64,000 nt of DNA from PALSA-610 sp038239145 (GTDB taxonomy: Bacteria > Actinomycetota > Acidimicrobiia > IMCC26256 > PALSA-610): contig JBBSFB010000009.1 in the NCBI GenBank assembly GCA_038239145.1, positions 39,133 to 103,132 of the forward strand, written 5' to 3'. The notes under the pieces are model-generated. The model was given only the letters and a program-made list of their open reading frames with translations, did not search any database and was not told the DNA's origin. Shown one piece after another: positions 43,095-52,602 of the stretch. Positions within the stretch are counted from its first letter, which is position 1. Every line of letters begins with the position of its first letter. Made by a program: the position numbers and the translations under genes.

Positions 43095-44822
43095 ATGGGG
43101 CAGTTCACTCGTGACGACCGGGTACAGGGGGACACGCCCGAACCGCGTGACGCCCAGCACCTCCTGGCGCTGCTGTCGAGCATGCGCGATCTCGTCCTCG
43201 TGCGGAATGCCGACGGGCTCATCACGTACTGCAGCCCGTCGGTGTTCGAAGCCCTCGGATACCAACCGGGCGAGCTCGAAGGCACCCCCGAACGCGACCT
43301 CGTCCACGGGAGCGACGTCGACGCACGCGACGACCTCGTTGCGCATTGGGTCCTGGGCGAGCCGCCGATGCCGCCCATCGAGGTCCGGCTCCACGACCGT
43401 ACCGGCGCCTGGCACTGGTTCGAAGCGATGGAGAGCAATCACCTCGACGACCCTGACGTCCTCGGAATCGTCACCACCGCACGCGATGTCACCGAGCACA
43501 AGGCCGAACACGACGACCTGGTCGAACAGAGCCGCCGCGATCCGCTGACCGCGATCCCGAACCGGCTCGCGCTCGTTGAGCTCCTCGAGATCGCGTTGTC
43601 GCGCGCGCAACGCACGCGCGATTTCGTCGCCGTGCTCTTTTGCGATCTCGACGGCTTCAAGCTCGTCAACGACAGCTACGGCCACGAGTTCGCCGACAAC
43701 GTCCTTATCGAGATCGCCCACCGCTTGGACAACCTTCAGCGCAAGTCGGACACGGTCGCCCGGATCGGTGGCGACGAGTTCGTCGTTGTGTGCGACGGCC
43801 TGCACGACGTCGAAGAGTCGACGGCGATTGCGTCTCGCATCCACCGCGCCATCGAGGAGCCGATCATCATCGGCGGACGCGAGTGCCTGATGACCGCGAG
43901 CATCGGGATCGCGACGATCGACGGCTGTTCGGACGAGCACGTCGACCCCGCCGCGCTCATCCGCAACGCGGACGCCGCGATGTACCGCGCCAAGCGCCAG
44001 GGTCGCGCGCACTGGCACCGCTTCGACGACGCGCTCGTGCGCGAAGCGACCCGCCGGTTCGAGCTCGAAGCCGATCTCGCGCCCGCCCTGCAGCGGGGCG
44101 AGTTCGTATTGCACTACCAACCGATCCACCAGCTGGTCGACCGCTCGATCGTCGGCGTCGAGGCCTTTCTGCGCTGGGAGCACCCGACGCGCGGGTTCCT
44201 CCAAGCGGGAGAGTTCCTCGAGATCGCCGAGCAGAACGGGATGATCGTGCCCATCGGCGCGTGGGCCCTACGGGCCGCGTGCGCGCAAGCCCGGCGCTGG
44301 CGCGACGCCGGTTGGCCGGGATGGATGTCGGTGAACCTGTCCGGTCGTGAGCTCGCCGAACCGGGACTGGCCGAGCTCGTCGCCACGACGCTCACCGATT
44401 CGGGGATCGCGCCCGATCGACTCTGGCTCGAGCTCTCCGAGAGCGTGTTCATGCGCGCGGGTACGTCGGCGACCGCCGAGCTGACCACTCTGCAAACCCT
44501 CGGGGTGCACATCGGCGTCGACGACTTCGGTTCCGCGCACACACCACTGCCGAAGCTCCAACAGCTGCCCACCGACTTCTTGAAGATCCACGGGGAGTTC
44601 GTCTCGAATCTCACGGCCGACGGCGACGTCCACCCTGCGGGTTGTGACATGGTCGCCGCGCTCGTGCAGGTCGGGACCAAGCTCGGATTGTCGGTGATCG
44701 CCGAAGGCATCGAGTCCGAGATCCAGACCACGCTGCTGGTCGAGTGCGGATGCCAATACGGTCAGGGCGAGCTGCTGGCGCGGGCCACCCCTCCCGGTTC
44801 CCGAGCGATTCAGCAGCCATGA
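43095..44822 (+). CDS. PAS-GGDEF-EAL cyclic-di-GMP enzyme
   Basis: A 575-residue protein from the ATG at 43095. Residues about 20-135 form a PAS domain (DLVLVRNADGLITYCSPSVF). A GGDEF domain follows with intact RIGGDEFVVV, then an EAL domain. The EAL domain deviates from consensus: VGVEAFLRW for the EAL box, LELSES for ExTE, VDDFGSAHT for DDFGTGYS and LKIHGEF, where His replaces the Asp of KID. The cyclase half therefore looks active, while the phosphodiesterase half may be weak. No TM or signal peptide is present. The stop overlaps the next start as ATGA. Confidence 0.9.
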   Translation: MGQFTRDDRVQGDTPEPRDAQHLLALLSSMRDLVLVRNADGLITYCSPSVFEALGYQPGELEGTPERDLVHGSDVDARDDLVAHWVLGEPPMPPIEVRLHDRTGAWHWFEAMESNHLDDPDVLGIVTTARDVTEHKAEHDDLVEQSRRDPLTAIPNRLALVELLEIALSRAQRTRDFVAVLFCDLDGFKLVNDSYGHEFADNVLIEIAHRLDNLQRKSDTVARIGGDEFVVVCDGLHDVEESTAIASRIHRAIEEPIIIGGRECLMTASIGIATIDGCSDEHVDPAALIRNADAAMYRAKRQGRAHWHRFDDALVREATRRFELEADLAPALQRGEFVLHYQPIHQLVDRSIVGVEAFLRWEHPTRGFLQAGEFLEIAEQNGMIVPIGAWALRAACAQARRWRDAGWPGWMSVNLSGRELAEPGLAELVATTLTDSGIAPDRLWLELSESVFMRAGTSATAELTTLQTLGVHIGVDDFGSAHTPLPKLQQLPTDFLKIHGEFVSNLTADGDVHPAGCDMVAALVQVGTKLGLSVIAEGIESEIQTTLLVECGCQYGQGELLARATPPGSRAIQQP

Positions 44823-46261
44823 CCCGTCGGGATGCGGAGACACTTCGTGGAGTGCGCGCGCCTCGGCGCGCCTCGACGTCGACACTCCATGTCAGTCTGC
44901 AGGTCGATCGCGAGGGTCGCATACTGCAGTCGCGGCCCCGGGCGCTCTTTGCGTTCGGCCGACGTGCGTCCGACGCGGTCGACAAGTACGCGAGCGACCT
45001 CTTCGTCGCCGACGACGTCTTCTCCGCGCGAGCCTTGTTGCACCGCGCGACCCGCGACGGCGAGACCGAGCCGGTGCAGCTCCGATTCCGGGGCGCCGGC
45101 GACAGCGAGATCGTCGCTCGGGTCACCGCCCGCGTGCTCGCCGTCGGTGCCTGCGTCGGCGATCACATCCTCGTCGAGGTCGGCGACCGCCTCGTCGACG
45201 CGGGCGGCGCGTCCGGGATCGTCGGAGTGTCGGGCGGGCAGTTCGCGCTCCTCGTGCCGGCCACGACCCGATCGGACGAGATCGAAGCATTGATCGAATG
45301 CGTACACGCGGCGGTCGGCTCCCCGCTCTCGGCCAACGGAGACGCCATCGAGCTGAGCGCGTGCCTCGGCGTCGCATCGGCGGCGCGATCCGCCGACGCC
45401 GAGACGCTCTTCGCCGACGCGGAGGTCGCGCTCACGCAGGCCAAGTCGCTGGGCGCAGCACGCAGCGCCGTCTTCGACCCGGCTTTCCGCCGCCAGGCGG
45501 TCCATCAGATCGAGATGCAGAGCGAGCTCACGCGCGCCGTCCTCGACAACGAGCTCCGGCTCGACTTCCAACCGATCGTCGAGCTGCACGCCGAAACCGT
45601 CGTCGGATACGAAGCGCTGGTGCGCTGGCAACATCCGAGCCGCGGCCTGCTCGCACCCCGCGACTTCCTCGGGATCGCGCCGCGCACCGGCGCCGGCGCG
45701 GCGATCGACGACTGGGTGTTGATCGAAGCATGTCGCCAGGGCGCGGAGTGGGCCCTCTCCGGCAACGTCGGCACGATCTGTGTGAACGTCACGCCAGAGC
45801 GGTTCGCGATCGGCGGTTTCGTCGATCGGGTCGAACAGGCGCTGGCCACGACCGGCCTCGATCCGGCCCGGCTCGTAATCGAGATCACCGAATGGAGCAT
45901 CCTCGTCGACATTGCGGCGGCGCTGGACACGCTCGCCGAGCTGAAGGTCTTGGGCGTGCGGGTCGCGCGCGACGACTACGGCACGGGATACTCGTCGCTT
46001 GCCAACGTCGCCGCGCTCCCGGTCGACGAGATCAAGATCGACCTCAGCTTCGTCGCCGGGCTCGGTACCGACCGGGCCCGCACGGCAATCGTCCACGCGA
46101 TCGTCGGTCTCGGCCACGCGCTCGACATCGCGGTCGTGGCCGAAGGCGTCGAGACGGCCGCGCAAGCCTTTGCGTTGCGTGCGCTCGGGTGCGATTTCGG
46201 TCAGGGTTTCCATTTCGGTCGGCCGGCCCGCGAGCCGGCCCTGGTAGCGAGGACAGCATGA
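44819..46261 (+). CDS. Degenerate GGDEF plus intact EAL protein
   Basis: A 480-residue protein, ATG-coupled to the preceding gene. The first 110 residues resemble a PAS domain. The GGDEF region is degenerate and shortened (SGGQFALLV in place of GGDEF), so it cannot make c-di-GMP. The EAL domain keeps the catalytic residues: YEALVRWQHP, CVNVTPERF, IEITEWS, RDDYGTGYSS, EIKIDLSF and VAEGVETAAQ. It is predicted to be a c-di-GMP phosphodiesterase, so the pair may set synthesis against breakdown. The stop overlaps the next gene as ATGA. Confidence 0.9.
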   Translation: MTRRDAETLRGVRAPRRASTSTLHVSLQVDREGRILQSRPRALFAFGRRASDAVDKYASDLFVADDVFSARALLHRATRDGETEPVQLRFRGAGDSEIVARVTARVLAVGACVGDHILVEVGDRLVDAGGASGIVGVSGGQFALLVPATTRSDEIEALIECVHAAVGSPLSANGDAIELSACLGVASAARSADAETLFADAEVALTQAKSLGAARSAVFDPAFRRQAVHQIEMQSELTRAVLDNELRLDFQPIVELHAETVVGYEALVRWQHPSRGLLAPRDFLGIAPRTGAGAAIDDWVLIEACRQGAEWALSGNVGTICVNVTPERFAIGGFVDRVEQALATTGLDPARLVIEITEWSILVDIAAALDTLAELKVLGVRVARDDYGTGYSSLANVAALPVDEIKIDLSFVAGLGTDRARTAIVHAIVGLGHALDIAVVAEGVETAAQAFALRALGCDFGQGFHFGRPAREPALVARTA

Positions 46262-47022
46262 GCAGCAAACTCGATGTCGCGTTCGTGCAGGGCGCCGGTC
46301 GAGATCTCACGCTCGGCGTACTCGGCAGCTTTCAATTCCGGGCCGGCGACGAATCGCCGGCGCTCCCGAGCGGATCGCAACGCCTGCTCGCGCTGCTCGC
46401 ACTCCGCGACCGGTCGGTGACGCGCTTGATGATCGCGGGCACGCTGTGGCCGGACTCGACCGAGCAACACGCCTCCGCGAGCCTGCGTTCGGCGCTTACA
46501 CGGTTGCGCGGCGAAGCGCGCGCCGCGGTGGATGTCGCCGACCTCGACCTCAACCTCTCGTCCGACGTCATCGTCGATCTGCGCGAGTCGAAGCGGTTTG
46601 CGCACCGCCTGCTCGAGCCCGAGGCTCCGCATCTCGCGCCGGAGGCGACCGCGGCCGCGGTGTTGTCGTTGTCGGCCGATCTGTTGCCCGACTGGTACGA
46701 GGACTGGGTACTCATCGAGACCGCGGAGTGGCGCCAGCTCCGCCTCCACGCGCTCGAAGCGATGGCCGACAATCTCGCGGCCGAGGGCCGCTGGGCCGAA
46801 GCGATCTCGGCCGCGCAGGCCGCGATCCGCGGCGAGCCGCTGCGGGAGACGTCGCACGCGGCGCTGATCCGTGTCTTCCTCGCCGAGGGCAACCAGACCG
46901 AGGCGCTCGGACAGTTCGAGCGCTACCGCACGTTGCTCAACAACGAGCTGAGCCTCGACCCGACGTCGAACATCTCCGACCTCGTCAGTCCGATCGGTCG
47001 GCGGAGCACCGACCGCAAATAG
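46258..47022 (+). CDS. Stand-alone SARP-like regulator: winged helix plus BTAD
   Basis: A 254-residue protein. Residues about 15-100 are an OmpR-like winged helix (LTLGVLGSFQFRAGDESPAL, MIAGTLWPDSTEQHASASLR). Residues about 105-240 are a bacterial transcriptional activator domain with TPR-like helices (IETAEWRQLRLHALEAMADN, FLAEGNQTEALGQFERYRTL). It lacks an ATPase domain, unlike the big SARP at 49096-52602. It is coupled by ATGA overlap to the EAL gene and so is made with the c-di-GMP enzymes. It is convergent with the sigma-factor gene, 4 bp away. Confidence 0.85.
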   Translation: MSSKLDVAFVQGAGRDLTLGVLGSFQFRAGDESPALPSGSQRLLALLALRDRSVTRLMIAGTLWPDSTEQHASASLRSALTRLRGEARAAVDVADLDLNLSSDVIVDLRESKRFAHRLLEPEAPHLAPEATAAAVLSLSADLLPDWYEDWVLIETAEWRQLRLHALEAMADNLAAEGRWAEAISAAQAAIRGEPLRETSHAALIRVFLAEGNQTEALGQFERYRTLLNNELSLDPTSNISDLVSPIGRRSTDRK

Positions 47023-47026
47023 CGCG

Positions 47027-47632
47027 CTACTGGCCGACGAGCACCCGTTCGAGCTCGGGCCGGATCTCGAACAGGATCTGACTGACGCGCGACTCGGAGA
47101 TGCCGAGCTCGGCGCCGATCTCGTCCATCTTCACACCCGCCATACGCTGCGAGATGATCCAGCGGGTGCGTTCGGGCATGCGCTTCGTGGCGTACAAGAA
47201 CGCGTCACGGGCTTCCACCTCCGCGAACGCGGGGTCACCTTCACCGATTGATTCCAACCGCAGGTCGAGCACGTCGGCGTCGTTGATGTTCGAACGACGT
47301 TCGTAGTTCTTGCCGCTCGGCCGGCCCGAGCGTCTCCGCATCGCGTCGATGAGACGGAACTTGAGGTTGCGGTTCACGTACTTGAGCCAGGGCGACGCAG
47401 GCCGGTAGGTGTCCGCCAGGTTGAGGAGCCCGGCCAGCGCTTCGGCCTCGATCTCTTCCCGGAGACCAAAGATGCCGTGATCCCGGCAGTATGTGCTGAC
47501 GATCAACTTGGCGAGCGGGATCGCTTCTTCGACCAGCGCGTTGCGCCGGGCGATGGCCTGGGCCGGGCTGAGCTCCTCCGGTGCCTCGGTGCTGTCATCG
47601 TCGGCGGCGGGCTGGGCGAGTACGACTGTCAT
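47027..47632 (-). CDS. Sigma-70 family RNA polymerase sigma factor
   Basis: A 201-residue sigma factor starting at the ATG at 47632. A region 2-like part (VEEAIPLAKLIVSTYCRDHG, SPWLKYVNRNLKFRLIDAMR) is joined to a region 4 helix-turn-helix (GVKMDEIGAELGISESRVSQ). Region 3 is short or absent, so it is closer to a small alternative sigma factor than to the housekeeping one. No anti-sigma gene is adjacent. It may serve the regulatory block around it. Confidence 0.88.
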   Translation of the reverse strand: MTVVLAQPAADDDSTEAPEELSPAQAIARRNALVEEAIPLAKLIVSTYCRDHGIFGLREEIEAEALAGLLNLADTYRPASPWLKYVNRNLKFRLIDAMRRRSGRPSGKNYERRSNINDADVLDLRLESIGEGDPAFAEVEARDAFLYATKRMPERTRWIISQRMAGVKMDEIGAELGISESRVSQILFEIRPELERVLVGQ

Positions 47633-47768
47633 GGCAACGGGACCTTCGACGCAGGTTCGGGACGCTCGCCGGGTGCGGGTCCGTGCCCACCACCGTCGTC
47701 GGCCCCCCGTGACCAGCGCGTGACCCCGCCGTCACATGGCGCGACATGTCGTGCGGCGCAGCGCGTCG

Positions 47769-48104
47769 CTAGACGAGTTTCTTGCAGTCGTACCGGGTCT
47801 GGGCGACGACGTGACCGTGCCTCAGATAGCGCCCCACGACCGAGTGGGCGGGGCGAACGACCGGGCGGAGCAGCGTCGGCGGCCGGCACACCGACTCGAG
47901 CCGGCTGTCCGAGGGTTTACTGCGGGCGACGGCCGCGGCGGTTGCCGCGGTCACGGTCGGCACGACGCCGAGGTCGACGTCCATCGTCGGATCGGGCTTA
48001 CGGAACGGCGAGCCGGTGTACTGCGGCCGGAACCCGATGGGAAGCAACGCCCAGAGATACACGAGTCCCGCGATCAGGATCGCCCACCGCACCAGCCGGA
48101 ACAC
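47769..48104 (-). CDS. Small single-helix membrane or secreted protein
   Basis: A 111-residue product from a GTG at 48104, with GGAGG about 14 bp upstream, which is long. One N-terminal hydrophobic helix (WAILIAGLVYLWALLPIGF) is followed by a polar tail with two cysteines. The function is unknown. Coding status is moderately supported by the helix and the frame length only. Confidence 0.45.
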   Translation of the reverse strand: MFRLVRWAILIAGLVYLWALLPIGFRPQYTGSPFRKPDPTMDVDLGVVPTVTAATAAAVARSKPSDSRLESVCRPPTLLRPVVRPAHSVVGRYLRHGHVVAQTRYDCKKLV

Positions 48105-48267
48105 GGCGGCCAGTGTCGCCTCCGGGACGAGCGAGGTGGTGGCACACGCCGATCATCGACCCAGAACCCGTGTCGAAGAACCGGTGTCGACGATTCTTCC
48201 GACGAATCTCCAACACGGCGAAATCGGCCGGTCCGGGTCGGTCGACTCGGTGCCCGGGCGACCCCAG

Positions 48268-48534
48268 TCAGATGGCGGCGCGGTGACGCTCGCGGCGAAG
48301 GTTTCGCCGTTCGCGTTCGCTGAGCCCGCCCCAGACACCGTGCGCGACCTTCATGCGCAGCGCGAAGTCGAGGCATTCGCTGCGGACGCAGCACGCGGCG
48401 CAGACCTCCTTGGCGTCGCGCACCGATTCGCCCCGGGCCGGAAAGAAATCGACGCGACCCGCGTAGCTCACGCACTCGGCGAACTCCTGCCACGTGGGGG
48501 CGACGTCGTCCGGCGGCAGGAGGGGTGTGTGCAT
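48268..48534 (-). CDS. WhiB-family iron-sulfur regulator
   Basis: An 88-residue WhiB-like protein from the ATG at 48534. The four cluster cysteines are in FAECVSY and CAACCVRSECLDFAL, the latter containing CxxC and CxxxxxC spacing with one additional Cys. The family turn GVWGGLSERERR and a basic C-terminus follow. WhiB proteins bind a [4Fe-4S] cluster and the sigma factor region 4. It is divergent from the second WhiB gene, 303 bp away. Confidence 0.92.
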   Translation of the reverse strand: MHTPLLPPDDVAPTWQEFAECVSYAGRVDFFPARGESVRDAKEVCAACCVRSECLDFALRMKVAHGVWGGLSERERRNLRRERHRAAI

Positions 48535-48837
48535 CCGAGCATTCTCCGCCCCGGAGCCTGTGTGGAAAAAGGGGACAAGCGTGTGACTTGCCTGTTGATA
48601 ACCGACCCCGCCGTCCACAGTGACCGCGACCAGCCCCGACGCGGTCAGGCCACGCCGCCGATGTCGACCGCCTGCACATTTTCCTCACGTCGTTCACAGC
48701 CGGCTTTCATCGAGGCCGGAAATACTGCTCGACGGGTCCTCGGATCTCGGCCGGATCTTCGCACCCCGCCCCGCACAGAACCGGCCGAGACCGAGCGCCA
48801 GCGCACAGACAACCGACCGCCGACAGATTGCGCCACC
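48535..48837. other. 303-bp divergent intergenic region between two WhiB genes
   Basis: No gene is seen. The region must hold both WhiB promoters. It contains AT-rich patches around 48560-48605 (TGTGTGGAAAAAGG, TTGATAACC) that could be promoter parts, and TTTTCCTCAC near 48680. No clear palindrome or riboswitch was recognised. Confidence 0.5.
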
Positions 48838-49095
48838 GTGCAGCAGGTTCCCGACGAATTCGCGTGGATGCTCCGGGGAAGTTGTCGAGGCGCGGACACC
48901 CGCGAGTTCTTCCCCTCGAACGGACTCGGCGTCGAAGCGGCCCAGAAGATCTGCCGCGAGTGCCCGGTGAAGGAGGAGTGCCTCGAGTACGCACTGCAAC
49001 ACCACATCGAGCAAGGCGTGTGGGGCGGGGCGTCCGAACGCGAACGCCGTCGCATCCTCCGGCGCCGGCGGCGGGCCGGCGCGCTCGGCGGCTGA
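48838..49095 (+). CDS. WhiB-family iron-sulfur regulator, second copy
   Basis: An 85-residue protein from the GTG at 48838; no ribosome site is visible and it may be leaderless. The cysteines are in RGSCRGAD and CRECPVKEECLEYAL, with the GVWGGASERERR turn and an Arg-rich tail (RRRILRRRRRAGALGG). It lacks the extra Cys of the neighbouring WhiB protein. Its TGA is directly followed by the TGA of the convergent SARP gene; the two stops share the sequence TGATCA. Confidence 0.92.
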   Translation: MQQVPDEFAWMLRGSCRGADTREFFPSNGLGVEAAQKICRECPVKEECLEYALQHHIEQGVWGGASERERRRILRRRRRAGALGG

Positions 49096-52000
49096 TCAGT
49101 CGATCACGGCGATCTGGGCGAGCACCCTCCCGAAGCCGCCGGTGTGCGCCATCGCGCTCGCCCCCCGTAGCAGCTTCGAGATCTCGTCGGCGTCGTCGGC
49201 GCGGCCCCGGGCCGCGAGCACGCGTGCGCTGAGGGCCATCGATTCAGCCACCCAGAACGGCGCCGCCATGCGCTGGCCGAGGAGCGTGGCCTGAGCGAAG
49301 TGCTCGAGCGCGCGGTCCACCTGCCCGCACGCGCCGGCGATACAGCCGAGCCAGTACTGGACCGGCCCAAGTACGGCGCCACCGACACCGAACACGACGA
49401 CGTGATCCGCGCACGGCATCAAGAGTTCGTCGAGTAGCTCCAAGAGCTCACGGTCGCGCGCCAACGCCGCGACACCGGCGAAGAGCGCCACGGCCGCCAG
49501 CCAAAACACGTCGCGCGGCAGCGCCGCGCCGTCGGGCCCGAGCGTTTCGCGCGCAATCAGCAAGCCCCGTTCCGGTTGTCCCATCTCCGCCGACGCAACC
49601 GCGACCAGCGCGGCGCCGGCCCGGAACACCGATCCCGCACTGCCGCCCGCGACCAGGCGGAGGTTCGGCATCTCCTCGGCGAGCCGCGCCTGTTCGAAGC
49701 GGACCACGAAGCGCTGGAGGATATGGGCGCCGACGGCGGTATCGTCGAGCTCGCGGCCTCGCAGCGCGGCGCCGCGTGCCAACTGCTCGCCCACCACGAG
49801 GTCTCCGTGCAGCGTCGCCTGCGTCGCTCGCAGGGCCGCGGCCCAGTAGACGTCGCGCGGGCTTCCGTATTCCCCGGCGGCCCGTTCGTATTGATCGAGG
49901 CTGGTATCGAACTCCCCCACCATCGCGTTCTCGATCAGGTCCGAGAGCATCGACCGGTGGATGAGCAGCTGCAGATCGCGCGGGCCATCGGTTGCGACGA
50001 GGCTCTGCAACGTGCTCGAGCTGATCTGCAGGCGTTCGCGGCGCGCCTCGGGCACATGCGTGAACCAGCGGTGCAGCGCGAGCTGCGCGGTTGCCCGCGC
50101 ACCGGGATGGTCGAGGCGATCGGCAACCGCGACCGCCGCCCGCGCCACCGAACCCTCCCGTTGCGGATCGCTGTAGTAGAGATCGGACGCGATCCCGTTC
50201 AGTATCTGCACCCGGCGCACCGAATCGTTGCCGATGCCCGCCAACGCCTCCTCAAGGAGAGGCAGCGCCGCAGGCTCGTACGCCGCGCCCTTGCTCCACG
50301 GTCCGTCCGCGGCGAGGGCGACGTCGGCGAGGAGCCCGGCGTCGGACGTACGCCGCGCGTAGGCGGCCGCGGCCGTGAACGTGTCGCGGGCGAACACCGG
50401 GCGGCGGTCGTTGGCGAACGCGCGCCCCAGCTCGAGCAGTATGCGGCCCATCCCGGCATAGCGCGGCGTCTCCCGTTCCCGGAGCCGGACCGCCTGCTCG
50501 TACCAACGCGCCGCCTCCGCGAACGCGAACCGGGCGGCAGCGTCGTCGCCCGCTTGTTCGGACCACTCGGCGGCCTTGCTCTCACCACTGAAGGCGGCCG
50601 CCTCGCCGAAGTGTCGGGCCAGATCGACGCAGCGGCGCGGCCCCACCCGGTCGGACTGTTCGATCGCGTCACCGGCCCGGCGATGCAAGCGCATCCGCCG
50701 CTCGGGTTCGATCGCCGAGTACACGACGTTACGAGTCAACACGTGCGGGAAGAGGTACACGTCGACGTCGCCGCCGTCCTCGACGAGTAGCCGGGCACCC
50801 AGGCTCTCCTCGAGCGCGTCGAAAACCGCCTCGGTCGGCACCTCGCACATGCTCGCGAGCAGGTCGACCGACACGTCGCGCGCGAGTACCGACGCGGCAT
50901 CCAAGACCTCGCGACCCCGCTCGCTCAAGCGGTCGAGCCGACGGTCAACGAGGGCGCGCACGCCCGCGGGCGCGATTGTCGCCAACTTCCGAACGAGATC
51001 GCGTTCGCCGTCGGCCTTCACCGGTTCCTCGTCGAGCTCGCGCAGGAGCTCGCGCAGGAAATAGGGATTGCCGCCGGTGATCTCGTGCAGCAGGTCGGAC
51101 GCGTCGATGATGGCCGGCATCGTCTCGGGCGGTGCCGCCGACCGGATCAGGGCCCGCACCTCGTGATCGCCGAAACCTGCGAGGGGCAGCGTCGTCGTGC
51201 TCGCACGCGGGGCGAGTCGTTCGATCAGCTCGGCCCGCTCGCCGATCAGCTCGTCGTCGCGCAGCGTGGACACCACCAGCGATCCCTCGAGGCGCGGGTG
51301 ACGCAGCACGTAACGCAAGAGGGCGAGGGTCGGGCGATCGGCCCAGTGCAGATCCTCGATCACGAGCACCATCGGCGACTGCGCGAACCGTTCGAGCGTC
51401 GTTGCGATGGCGTCGAACAGTTGGAGGTGCGCGCCGGGGGCGTTGACGTCGGAGAGCTCGCCGACGAGCTGCTCGGCGGGGAGCTCCGGAAGTACCAGCC
51501 GGAGTACCGCCGGCAGGTTGGAACGCGTCGCCTCGCCGACACCCTGAAGGAGCGCCCGCAGGATCTCCGCGATCGGCTGGTAGTCACCGGCCGACTCGGG
51601 GTCGCAGTAGCCGACCAGCGGCAACACGCCGTCGGTCCGCAGGCGCGTGCAGTACTCCTCGATCAACGTCGACTTGCCGATCCCCGGCGGCCCGACGATC
51701 AACACCGAACGCCTTTGCCCGGACCGCGCTTCGTCGCACAGCTCGAGGAGCCGGCGCAGCTCGCCCCGGCGGCCGATGAAGCGGACGCTCGACCAACCGC
51801 GCGTCAGCGTCGATTGCACGGCGGCACGGGGCGCGACGAAATCGAGCGTCGGCCGTTGGAGCAACACGTCCTCTTCGAGGTGGCGCAAACGCGGCGACGG
51901 CGCGATCGCGAGCGCGTCATCGAGCCGGTGCGCCAGCTCCGCGTAGACGCGCAGCGCGTCGGCTTGGCGACCGCTCCGGTACAGCGCGCGCATGAGGTTC

Positions 52001-52602
52001 TCGGTCAGTCGCTCGCGCAGCGGATGCTCTTTGATGGCGGCGGTCAGCGAGTCGATGACCAGCGCATGCTCGCCGAGCGCGAGCCGCACCTCGGCAAGCT
52101 CCTCGATCGCAACTATCCGCAACTCTTCGAGCCGTGCGATCTCCGAGGTGGTCGCGCTCAGGTCACGTGCGTCGGAGAGGGCGGGACCTCGCCAGAGGTC
52201 GAGGGCCTCGGTGAGGAGCGGTATGGCGGCCGCCGGCTCGCCGAAGCTGTTGGACTCGCGCGCCAACACGATCAGGCGCTCGAACCGCTGCACGTCGAGC
52301 TCGTCGGGTTCGACCCGCAAGAGGTACCCGTGCGGACCGGCCGGAAGGCGCCCGCTCGGTGCGGCGGGGTCGCGGTCGAGCTCGAGGACCTGACGGAGCC
52401 GGGCCACATGAACGCGGAGGGCGGTCGCCGCACTGGGCGGCGGTTCGCCTTCCCACAGCTCGTCGATCAGCTCCTCGGCCAGGACGGGCCGGTTCGGGCG
52501 CATAGCGAGCAGCACGAGGAGCTGGCGCGGTTTGGCGCCCGGCAGCGAGACCGGTGATCCGGCGTGACGGACCTCGGTCGGACCGAGGATTCGAAGCTCC
52601 AC
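49096..52602 (-). CDS. Large SARP-type regulator: winged helix-BTAD-AAA ATPase-TPR
   Basis: A 1168-residue regulator. The GTG at 52602 is chosen because GGGGG precedes it and the OmpR-like winged helix starts there (VELRILGPTEVRHAG). BTAD covers about residues 100-255. The ATPase has Walker A LIVGPPGIGKSTLIEEY (about residue 302) and Walker B VLVIEDLHWADRPTLALL (about residue 415). The C-terminal 500 residues are TPR-like helices. It resembles AfsR/LuxR-type activators but ends without a C-terminal LuxR helix-turn-helix. It probably senses a signal and activates target genes in an ATP-dependent way. Confidence 0.9.
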   Translation of the reverse strand: MELRILGPTEVRHAGSPVSLPGAKPRQLLVLLAMRPNRPVLAEELIDELWEGEPPPSAATALRVHVARLRQVLELDRDPAAPSGRLPAGPHGYLLRVEPDELDVQRFERLIVLARESNSFGEPAAAIPLLTEALDLWRGPALSDARDLSATTSEIARLEELRIVAIEELAEVRLALGEHALVIDSLTAAIKEHPLRERLTENLMRALYRSGRQADALRVYAELAHRLDDALAIAPSPRLRHLEEDVLLQRPTLDFVAPRAAVQSTLTRGWSSVRFIGRRGELRRLLELCDEARSGQRRSVLIVGPPGIGKSTLIEEYCTRLRTDGVLPLVGYCDPESAGDYQPIAEILRALLQGVGEATRSNLPAVLRLVLPELPAEQLVGELSDVNAPGAHLQLFDAIATTLERFAQSPMVLVIEDLHWADRPTLALLRYVLRHPRLEGSLVVSTLRDDELIGERAELIERLAPRASTTTLPLAGFGDHEVRALIRSAAPPETMPAIIDASDLLHEITGGNPYFLRELLRELDEEPVKADGERDLVRKLATIAPAGVRALVDRRLDRLSERGREVLDAASVLARDVSVDLLASMCEVPTEAVFDALEESLGARLLVEDGGDVDVYLFPHVLTRNVVYSAIEPERRMRLHRRAGDAIEQSDRVGPRRCVDLARHFGEAAAFSGESKAAEWSEQAGDDAAARFAFAEAARWYEQAVRLRERETPRYAGMGRILLELGRAFANDRRPVFARDTFTAAAAYARRTSDAGLLADVALAADGPWSKGAAYEPAALPLLEEALAGIGNDSVRRVQILNGIASDLYYSDPQREGSVARAAVAVADRLDHPGARATAQLALHRWFTHVPEARRERLQISSSTLQSLVATDGPRDLQLLIHRSMLSDLIENAMVGEFDTSLDQYERAAGEYGSPRDVYWAAALRATQATLHGDLVVGEQLARGAALRGRELDDTAVGAHILQRFVVRFEQARLAEEMPNLRLVAGGSAGSVFRAGAALVAVASAEMGQPERGLLIARETLGPDGAALPRDVFWLAAVALFAGVAALARDRELLELLDELLMPCADHVVVFGVGGAVLGPVQYWLGCIAGACGQVDRALEHFAQATLLGQRMAAPFWVAESMALSARVLAARGRADDADEISKLLRGASAMAHTGGFGRVLAQIAVID

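Noticed and set aside
48558..48610. DnaA-box-like words (TGTGGAAAA, GTCCACAG) near the WhiB genes
   Set aside because: Only isolated, imperfect matches with no cluster, no dnaA/dnaN context and no AT-rich unwinding region.
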